A stretch of 10,956 bases of DNA from an uncultured Caryophanales bacterium (GTDB lineage Bacteria; Bacillota_I; Bacilli_A; Acholeplasmatales; Anaeroplasmataceae), in the NCBI GenBank assembly GCA_937885165.1, contig CAKZZJ010000019.1, forward strand, positions 1 through 10,956, in the 5' to 3' direction. Made by a program: the position numbers and the translations under genes. Positions 5,499 through 10,956 of the stretch are shown here, piece by piece. Below the pieces are notes generated by a model. That model saw only the letters and a program-made list of their open reading frames with translations, had not been told where the DNA came from and made no database searches. Position 1 is the stretch's first letter. Each line of letters begins with the position of its first letter.

Positions 5499-6146
5499 AC
5501 TTGGTTTTGGAGTATACTCTTAAACCTGCTGTAAGAAACTCACTTATTATTATAGGAGCTTTAATAATTTTATTTGTAGTCCTATTCTTTTTTATAAGAA
5601 AGATAGATCCGATGAAAAAAACTCCGTTATGGCTTTTTAATCAACAATTTTGTAAAGGAGAACATTGGTATAAGGTGGAAAAAATTTGCCCCTTGGTTCT
5701 TAACTGTAACAATTTATATATTTTTTTCAAATATATCGGCAGTGTTTTTGCTTGATAATCCTACAGGATACATAATGATATGTTTTGCCTTAGGTTTTAC
5801 AAGTTTTTGTGTAATTCAGATTGCCGGAATTGTATCGAATGGACCGCTGGGTTATTTAAAAGGATTTATAGAGCCGATTCCGCTTATGCTTCCAATGAAT
5901 CTTGTAAGTGAAGTTTCACTACCAATATCATTATCATTACGTTTGTTTGGCAATGTTACAAGTGGTGCTTGTATATCGCTACTTATAAAAGGAGCTTTCG
6001 GATGGGGCTCTGTTGCCATAATGCCATTTATAAATATAATATTTGATATTGGATTTAGTTTGATTCAGGTTGCAGTATTTGTAATTTTAACAATTATATT
6101 TACATCAATGAAAATAAAAGATGAAGAAAAAATCTATGGAAATTAG
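5495..6146 (+). pseudogene. atpB: F0 subunit a, coding sequence split by a one-base frameshift
   Basis: Two reading frames together give a complete subunit a of about 216 residues. Frame one starts at GTG 5495 (MNLVLEYTLKPAV, first helix about 16-34, then FIRKIDPMKKTPLWL) and would stop at 5755. The other frame is open from 5616 to the TAG at 6144-6146. It supplies INNFVKENIG, WKKFAPWFLTVTIYIFFSN, the helices near IMICFALGFTSFCVI, the LPMNLVSEVSLPISLSLRLFGN segment with the essential Arg (codon 5940-5942), and SLIQVAVFVILTIIF, which carries the conserved helix-5 Gln. The shift therefore lies between 5616 and about 5650; A7 (5615-5621) and T5 (5634-5638) are the natural sites, and dropping one T gives TPLWLLINNFVKEN. 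Subunit a forms the ion half-channels against the c-ring in the membrane and is essential for the enzyme. As written the product would be truncated; a base error in the sequence is likely because the rest of the operon is intact. Confidence 0.9.
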
Positions 6147-6158
6147 GAGGAAAAAAAG

Positions 6159-6431
6159 ATGGATTTCATGATGATTTTAACAAACATTTTAGCATTTTTG
6201 GAGGGCCTTACTACAGGTGATGGTTTAAAATACATTGGAGCTGGTATTGCTGTATTTACAGGTTTCGCTGCCGCTATCGGTGAAGGTAATGTTGCTGCAC
6301 ACGCAGTTGACGCAATCGCACGTCAGCCTGAAATGGCTGGTAACATTAGAGTTACAATGCTTATCGGTCAAGCAGTATCTGAAACTACTGGTTTATATGG
6401 ATTCATTATCGCTATTTTATTAGTTGTATAG
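6159..6431 (+). CDS. atpE: F0 subunit c (proteolipid), Na+-type signature
   Basis: A 90-residue hairpin of two transmembrane helices joined by the conserved polar loop ARQPE (54-58). It oligomerises into the rotor ring of F0 and carries the translocated ion. Glu75 in helix 2 (GQAVSETTGLYGF) is the ion-binding carboxylate. Aligned with the Na+-binding subunit c of Ilyobacter tartaricus, Gln32 becomes Glu42 (AIGEGN), Val63 becomes Val73, Glu65 becomes Glu75, Ser66 becomes Thr76, and Thr67 and Tyr70 are Thr77 and Tyr80. This is the pattern of sodium-binding rings with a second carboxylate in helix 1. The gene has the strongest ribosome binding site in the operon (AGGAGG at 6145-6150, 8 bases before ATG), fitting the need for many copies per enzyme. 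The C-terminus is short (AILLVV). Confidence 0.97.
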   Translation: MDFMMILTNILAFLEGLTTGDGLKYIGAGIAVFTGFAAAIGEGNVAAHAVDAIARQPEMAGNIRVTMLIGQAVSETTGLYGFIIAILLVV

Positions 6432-6447
6432 AAATTAGGTAATCAAT

Positions 6448-7014
6448 ATGTTTTTAGGTATAGCTGAAGCACTTGATTCAATTACATCATATGTAAAAAG
6501 TGCTCTGGGTCCTTTAGGGAATGGTTTAAGTTTCACTTTGGATTTCGCTATAGACTTTGGCATACAATTAGTTGCAACAATAATATTATTTGTAGTTGTT
6601 TTTATATTCTTTTGGAAACCTATTACAAAGATTTTAGAAAAAAGAAGAGAAGCCATCGATAAAGAACTTGATGATGCTAAATTAGCAAAAGAAAATGCTG
6701 TAAAAGTAGAAGCAGATTTAAATAAGGAATTAGAAAACGCAAGACATCAAGTTAAAGATATGCTTGATCAGGCTGAAAAAGAAGCAAATTTGAGAAGAGA
6801 TATGATTATCACTGATGCTAAAAAGGAAGCCAAAACTAGACTCGAAAATCTTGATAAAGAACTTGAGATGGAAAGAAAGAATATGGAAAATGATATCAAA
6901 AAACAAATAGTAGATATTGCCTTCTTAGCTGCAGAAAAGATTGTGGCAAGAGAAATCGACCAAGAAAAATATTTAAAAGTGGTTGATAGTATCATCGAAG
7001 GAGGGCAAAATTAG
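6448..7014 (+). CDS. atpF: F0 subunit b (peripheral stalk)
   Basis: A 188-residue membrane-anchored stalk protein linking F0 to F1. It has an N-terminal extension of about 33 residues, one transmembrane helix (about 34-57) ending in the typical FFWKPITKILEKRREAI segment, and then a long charged coiled coil (about 62-155). The C-terminal segment IVDIAFLAAEKIVAREID (154-171) contacts subunit delta in the family. It is slightly longer than the common 156-175 residues because of the N-terminal extension. ATG 6448 is preceded by TTAGGT at 6435-6440, and the gene starts 16 bases after atpE. The stop overlaps the atpH start (taGTG). Confidence 0.95.
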   Translation: MFLGIAEALDSITSYVKSALGPLGNGLSFTLDFAIDFGIQLVATIILFVVVFIFFWKPITKILEKRREAIDKELDDAKLAKENAVKVEADLNKELENARHQVKDMLDQAEKEANLRRDMIITDAKKEAKTRLENLDKELEMERKNMENDIKKQIVDIAFLAAEKIVAREIDQEKYLKVVDSIIEGGQN

Positions 7015-7529
7015 TGGTTGTTGATGAATATGCCTATGCTCTATTTGAAATTGGTAAAGAAAAAAACAAACTAGATACATTTTCTGAATGCTTTTTAGTT
7101 TTGAAATCAACAATAGAAAAAGAAAATTTTTTAGACATTCTTCAGAATTCAAGTGTTGATAGAGAACTAAAAAAGAAAATGGTAAAAAATGTCTATAAGG
7201 ATTTAGATTTAGATTTTATTTATTTTTTATATGTAATAATTGATCATAACAGAATGAATTTATTATATGAAATTATCGATTCATATAACCTTTATGTCTT
7301 AGAAGAATCAAATACTTTAAAAGCTTCTGTCATTTCAACTATTAAATTAAGTGACAAAAAGCTTGAAGATATAAAAGAAAGATTAGCCATAAGACATGAA
7401 GGAAAAAATATAATTATATCAAACGTTATTGATGAGACTCTTTTAGGCGGAATTAAGATTGTTATTAATAATGAAACTATTGATTATAGTCTTAAAAATT
7501 CTTTAAATCGCCTTAAGAATTCAATTTAG
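7014..7529 (+). CDS. atpH: F1 subunit delta
   Basis: A 171-residue soluble subunit that joins the peripheral stalk to the top of the alpha3beta3 head. The N-terminal domain starts with EYAYALFEIGKE, matching the family's Y-A-x-A-L-x-E; the middle has HNRMNLLYEIIDSY. The C-terminal signature DETLLGGIKIVINNETIDYSL corresponds to the usual D-x-S-L-I-G-G-x-x-I-x-x-G-x-x-x-x-D-x-S. The start is GTG at 7014, sharing one base with the atpF TAG stop, with GGAGGG at 7000-7005 as ribosome binding site; no in-frame ATG fits the family N-terminus better. Confidence 0.94.
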   Translation: MVVDEYAYALFEIGKEKNKLDTFSECFLVLKSTIEKENFLDILQNSSVDRELKKKMVKNVYKDLDLDFIYFLYVIIDHNRMNLLYEIIDSYNLYVLEESNTLKASVISTIKLSDKKLEDIKERLAIRHEGKNIIISNVIDETLLGGIKIVINNETIDYSLKNSLNRLKNSI

Positions 7530-7537
7530 GAGGATTT

Positions 7538-9046
7538 ATGGCCAATATAAATTTGTCAGAAATATCTAACTTAATTAAAGAACAAATTAAAGAATATAAA
7601 GGTGAAGTTGAAGTTGAAAATGTCGGTCATGTTGTACAAGTAGGAGATGGAATCGCTTTAATACATGGACTTAACCAAGCTATGTCAAGTGAACTTCTTA
7701 TTTTTCCTAACAATGTATATGGAATGGTTCAAAACCTTGAAGAAGATTTAGTAGGTGCTATTTTACTTGGTGACTCTTCTTTAATAAAAGAAGGCGACTT
7801 AGTCAAATGCAGCAAGAGAATACTTGAGGTTCCTGTTGGTGAAGAATTTATCGGTAGAGTTATTAATCCGCTTGGTTTTCCAATTGACGGACTTGGTGGA
7901 ATTAATTCAACTAAGAGTAGACCTATTGAGGTTAAAGCCACAGGCGTTATGGCAAGAGAATCAGTAAATGAACCTCTTGAAACAGGTATCAAGGTTCTTG
8001 ATGCTCTAGTCCCAATCGGCAAAGGACAAAGAGAGTTGATAATTGGTGATAGACAGACAGGTAAAACATCTATAGCTGTAGATACAATATTAAATCAAAA
8101 AGGTAAAGATGTAATATGTATTTACGTTGCTATAGGACAGAAAGAATCAACAGTTTCAAATGTTTATGAAACTCTAAAAGAAAAAGGTGCTATGAATTAT
8201 TCAATTATAGTATCATCAAGTGCATCATCTCCTGCACCACTTATTTATCTTGCGCCATATGCTGGTGTAAGTATGGCTGAATATTTCATGTATCAAGGTA
8301 AGAATGTTCTAATTGTTTATGATGACCTATCTAAACATGCAGTAGCTTATCGTGAAATGTCACTTTTATTAAAGCGTCCACCAGGTAGAGAAGCTTACCC
8401 AGGTGATGTATTTTATCTACATTCAAGATTGCTTGAACGTGCCTGCAAATTAAATAAAGCTTTAGGCGGGGGCTCAATTACAGCCCTACCTATAATAGAA
8501 ACTCAAGCTGGTGATATATCTGCATATATCCCAACTAATGTTATTTCTATAACAGATGGTCAAATATTTTTGCAGACTGATTATTTTTATAAAGGTATAA
8601 GACCAGCAATCAATGCGGGACTTTCAGTATCACGTGTTGGAGGTGCTGCCCAGACTAAGGCAATAAAGAAAGTTTCAGGAACATTAAGACTTGATTTGGC
8701 AGCATATCGTGAACTTGAAGCATTTACTCAGTTCGGTAGCGATCTTGATAGTGCTACAAAGGCAAGACTTGAGCGTGGTAAGAGAACAGAAGAAGTTTTA
8801 AAACAAGGTCTTCATGTCAATTTAGCTATGGAAGAAGAAGCAATGATTTTGTATGCTTTGATAAATGGTTATCTTGATCAAGTTAAAATTGAAGATATCG
8901 CTAGATTTGAAGATACATTATATCTTGAAATGAAGACTAAAGATGAAGCAAAAGAAATTGCAACGTTCTTAAGAGAAAATAAAGTATTACCAGAAAAAGA
9001 AATATTGAATAATTATTTTAAAAATCTCTTAAAAAGATTTGCATAA
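7538..9046 (+). CDS. atpA: F1 subunit alpha
   Basis: A 502-residue subunit of standard length forming the non-catalytic nucleotide sites of the F1 head. Walker A GDRQTGKT is at 170-177 and the Walker B-like segment NVLIVYDDLSKHAVAYR at 256-272. The conserved PPGREAYPGDVFYLHSRLLERA block follows (281-302), then ETQAGDISAYIPTNVISITDGQ (321-342). The alpha arginine finger is Arg366 in SVSRVGGAAQT (364-373). Together with beta it synthesises or hydrolyses ATP as gamma rotates. ATG 7538 has AGGAGG 6 bases before it, and the gap to atpH is 8 bases. Nothing is missing or unusual. Confidence 0.98.
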   Translation: MANINLSEISNLIKEQIKEYKGEVEVENVGHVVQVGDGIALIHGLNQAMSSELLIFPNNVYGMVQNLEEDLVGAILLGDSSLIKEGDLVKCSKRILEVPVGEEFIGRVINPLGFPIDGLGGINSTKSRPIEVKATGVMARESVNEPLETGIKVLDALVPIGKGQRELIIGDRQTGKTSIAVDTILNQKGKDVICIYVAIGQKESTVSNVYETLKEKGAMNYSIIVSSSASSPAPLIYLAPYAGVSMAEYFMYQGKNVLIVYDDLSKHAVAYREMSLLLKRPPGREAYPGDVFYLHSRLLERACKLNKALGGGSITALPIIETQAGDISAYIPTNVISITDGQIFLQTDYFYKGIRPAINAGLSVSRVGGAAQTKAIKKVSGTLRLDLAAYRELEAFTQFGSDLDSATKARLERGKRTEEVLKQGLHVNLAMEEEAMILYALINGYLDQVKIEDIARFEDTLYLEMKTKDEAKEIATFLRENKVLPEKEILNNYFKNLLKRFA

Positions 9047-9061
9047 AATTATGAGGTTTAT

Positions 9062-9937
9062 ATGGCAAATTCATTAAGAGAGGTCAAAGGAAGAATTAAA
9101 TCCACAAAATCAACCGCTCAGATTACTAAAGCGATGTATATGGTTTCCCAGTCAAAGGTAAAAAAGGCTGAAAAGACCTTTAAATCTTATCAGGATTTTA
9201 TGGAAAGAATCAGCAATATGGCCTCTTTGGTTGTTAAAAAAAGCAAAGAGGATTATCCTCATCCGCTTTTAACATCAAGAGAAATCAAAAAAACTGCCTA
9301 CCTTATTGTTACATCAGATAGGGGACTTGCTGGTGCCTATAATTCATCAGTTTTTAAAGAATTAACAGAAATGATTAAAAATAATCATAAAGATGAAGAT
9401 GAATATATATGTGGTGCGGTAGGTAAATTAGGATTTAATTATATAAAGAAAATGAATTATCCTTTAATATATGATGAGCCTATTTTAATTAGAGATGATA
9501 TCATGTTTTTAGATATCATTCCAATTTCAAATGCGTTTATAAATGCTTATATTGAAGGACAAATCGATAAACTTGTAATAATATATAATCATTTTATCAA
9601 TAACCTTAGAATAGAAATAAAAGAAGATGTAATACTTCCTATTAAAGATATTAAAGAAAATGAAAATGGAATTGATTATGTATTTGAAACAGGTATAGAA
9701 AAAACATTGGATTTAATTTTACCGATGTATGTTAAGGATGTAATTTACGGCATAATATTAGATGCGAAATGTTCTGAACATTCATCAAGAATGAATTCTA
9801 TGAAGAGCGCTACAGATAACGCAGAAGAAATCATCGACAAACTTGAGTTGTTATATAATAGGGCAAGACAAAATGTTGTCACAACTGAGCTTATCGATAT
9901 TATCGGTGGTGCTAATGCGATAGGAGGTAATGAATAA
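9062..9937 (+). CDS. atpG: F1 subunit gamma (central rotor shaft)
   Basis: A 291-residue protein of normal length. The N-terminal helix MANSLREVKGRIKSTKSTAQITKAM pairs with the C-terminal helix (about 236-285), which includes SEHSSRMNSMKSATDNAEEI and ARQNVVTTELIDIIGGANA, to form the coiled shaft that turns inside alpha3beta3. The Rossmann-like middle domain shows TSDRGLAGAYN (84-94), a family signature. ATG 9062 follows the atpA stop by 15 bases, with a TGAGGT ribosome binding site. Its stop TAA shares a base with the atpD ATG, indicating coupled translation. Confidence 0.97.
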   Translation: MANSLREVKGRIKSTKSTAQITKAMYMVSQSKVKKAEKTFKSYQDFMERISNMASLVVKKSKEDYPHPLLTSREIKKTAYLIVTSDRGLAGAYNSSVFKELTEMIKNNHKDEDEYICGAVGKLGFNYIKKMNYPLIYDEPILIRDDIMFLDIIPISNAFINAYIEGQIDKLVIIYNHFINNLRIEIKEDVILPIKDIKENENGIDYVFETGIEKTLDLILPMYVKDVIYGIILDAKCSEHSSRMNSMKSATDNAEEIIDKLELLYNRARQNVVTTELIDIIGGANAIGGNE

Positions 9938-10956
9938 TGCTTGGTAAGGTCGTTGAGGTTAAAGGACCAGTAGTTGATGTACTTTTTGATGGTGTTGATT
10001 TACCAAAAATAAATGAAGCATTAAAAATTAAAATACCAAAAGAAAAAAATAACAATATCGGAATCGACTTAACACTTGAAGTTGCTATGCACATAGGTAA
10101 TAAAAAAGTAAGATGTATAGCTATGGATTCAACTGATGGTTTAGTCAGAGGAATGGAAGTTATTTCAACAGGTGCTCCGATAACTATTCCAGTAGGAAGA
10201 GGAACATTAGGGAGAGTATTCAATGTTTTAGGTGAACCTATTGATAATTTAGGCAAGGTTGAAAATACAATAACTATGCCTATTCACAAAGAAGCGCCAA
10301 AACTTGAAGAATTATCTACAAGTGTAGAAATACTTGAAACAGGTATTAAAGTAATTGATTTACTTGCCCCATATATCAAAGGTGGTAAAATCGGATTATT
10401 CGGTGGTGCCGGTGTTGGCAAAACCGTACTTATTCAGGAATTAATTCATAATGTTGCCCAGGAACATGGCGGTATATCAGTATTTACTGGTGTTGGTGAA
10501 AGAACAAGAGAAGGTAATGATCTTTATACTGAAATGAATGAATCAGGAGTTATAAAAAAGACAGCTATGGCCTTCGGTCAGATGAATGAACCTCCTGGTG
10601 CTCGTATGAGAGTTGCCTTAACAGGTTTGACAATGGCTGAATATTTTAGAGATGTTGAACATCAGGATGTATTGTTATTTATCGATAATATTTATCGTTT
10701 TACTCAGGCTGGTTCTGAAGTAAGTGCGTTATTAGGAAGAATGCCTAGTGCGGTTGGTTATCAGCCTACACTAGCTACTGAAATGGGTAAATTACAAGAA
10801 AGAATAACATCTACAAAAGGTGGATCAATAACATCTATTCAGGCTATTTATGTTCCTGCAGATGATTATACTGACCCCGCTCCAGCAACAACATTTACAC
10901 ATCTTGATGCCACAACCAATCTAGCTAGAAAATTAACTGAGGAAGGAATATATCCT
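9937..10956 (+). CDS. atpD: F1 subunit beta, 5' part (runs off the window)
   Basis: The frame is open from ATG 9937 to the last base, 340 codons of an expected 460-470. It carries the catalytic site of ATP synthase: Walker A GGAGVGKT (156-163), the GERTREGNDLY segment with the catalytic Glu, and the block LLFIDNIYRFTQAGSEVSALLGRMPSAVGYQPTLATEMG, in which Tyr replaces the usual Phe of NIFRF. The stretch ends in DPAPATTFTHLDATTNLARK, then GIYP. The DELSEED region lies beyond the end. It overlaps the atpG stop by one base and uses AGGAGG (9922-9927) inside atpG as its ribosome binding site. atpC is expected next but is not visible. Confidence 0.98.
   Translation, partial: MLGKVVEVKGPVVDVLFDGVDLPKINEALKIKIPKEKNNNIGIDLTLEVAMHIGNKKVRCIAMDSTDGLVRGMEVISTGAPITIPVGRGTLGRVFNVLGEPIDNLGKVENTITMPIHKEAPKLEELSTSVEILETGIKVIDLLAPYIKGGKIGLFGGAGVGKTVLIQELIHNVAQEHGGISVFTGVGERTREGNDLYTEMNESGVIKKTAMAFGQMNEPPGARMRVALTGLTMAEYFRDVEHQDVLLFIDNIYRFTQAGSEVSALLGRMPSAVGYQPTLATEMGKLQERITSTKGGSITSIQAIYVPADDYTDPAPATTFTHLDATTNLARKLTEEGIYP

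Noticed and set aside
5490..5530. TGA at the end of atpI read as Trp (Mollicutes code 4)
   Set aside because: Trp is TGG throughout, all proteins are complete with the standard code, and GTGA is a normal overlap with the atpB start.
5610..5660. Programmed +1 ribosomal frameshift in atpB at CTT-TTT, resembling the CUU slip of prfB
   Set aside because: There is no in-frame stop in the A site and no Shine-Dalgarno-like stimulator just upstream, both of which the prfB site needs. A homopolymer indel is simpler.
6235..6423. Alternative + frame inside atpE
   Set aside because: It lies wholly within the conserved subunit c gene and its translation resembles nothing known.
6435..6995. Two - strand open frames opposite atpF
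   Set aside because: Shadows of the Lys/Glu-rich coiled-coil coding strand.
7729..8022. - strand open frame opposite atpA
   Set aside because: Shadow frame; the + strand encodes unmistakable alpha subunit.
9912..10256. - strand open frame opposite the start of atpD
   Set aside because: Shadow frame; the + strand atpD reading frame is complete to the window edge.

Overview
The window is an AT-rich stretch from a low-GC Gram-positive type bacterium (Firmicutes/Bacillota, or a standard-code relative of the Mollicutes). This rests on gene order (ssb-rpsR; rpiB-upp-atp), strong AGGAGG ribosome binding sites, TATAAT promoters and GTG/TTG starts. TGA acts as a stop, Trp is TGG throughout, and the open reading frames are complete under the standard bacterial code. 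No finer taxonomic call is justified from the sequence alone.

Left edge (1-571): the 3' end of ssb and all of rpsR, the end of the usual rpsF-ssb-rpsR unit, closed by a hairpin-plus-T-run terminator. Middle (572-3640): three independently transcribed single genes. They are a small two-TM protein with a bacterial PH-like domain (+), a six-TM protein of unknown function (-) that converges on it across a shared bidirectional terminator, and a NERD nuclease-domain/superfamily 1 helicase fusion (+) with its own promoter and terminator. This block looks like the accessory part of the window.

Right part (3750-10956): one long, tightly packed operon starting at an extended -10 promoter: rpiB, upp, an AtpZ-like and an AtpI-like small membrane protein, then atpB-E-F-H-A-G-D. 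It runs off the window inside atpD; atpC is presumably beyond. The genes overlap or lie within 16 bases of each other and no internal terminator is visible, so sugar-phosphate isomerisation, uracil salvage and the F1F0 ATP synthase appear to be co-transcribed.

Two points stand out. First, atpB (F0 subunit a) is split by a one-base frameshift between two homopolymer runs, although every other ATP synthase subunit in the window is intact; a sequence error, slippage or a real lesion must be distinguished. Second, subunit c carries the residue pattern of sodium-translocating c-rings, including a second carboxylate in helix 1, so this enzyme is predicted to be Na+-coupled. The NERD-helicase also has Ala where the Walker B Asp is expected (AEAQD). 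I found no CRISPR array, tRNA, rRNA, insertion sequence or recognisable new multi-gene system.
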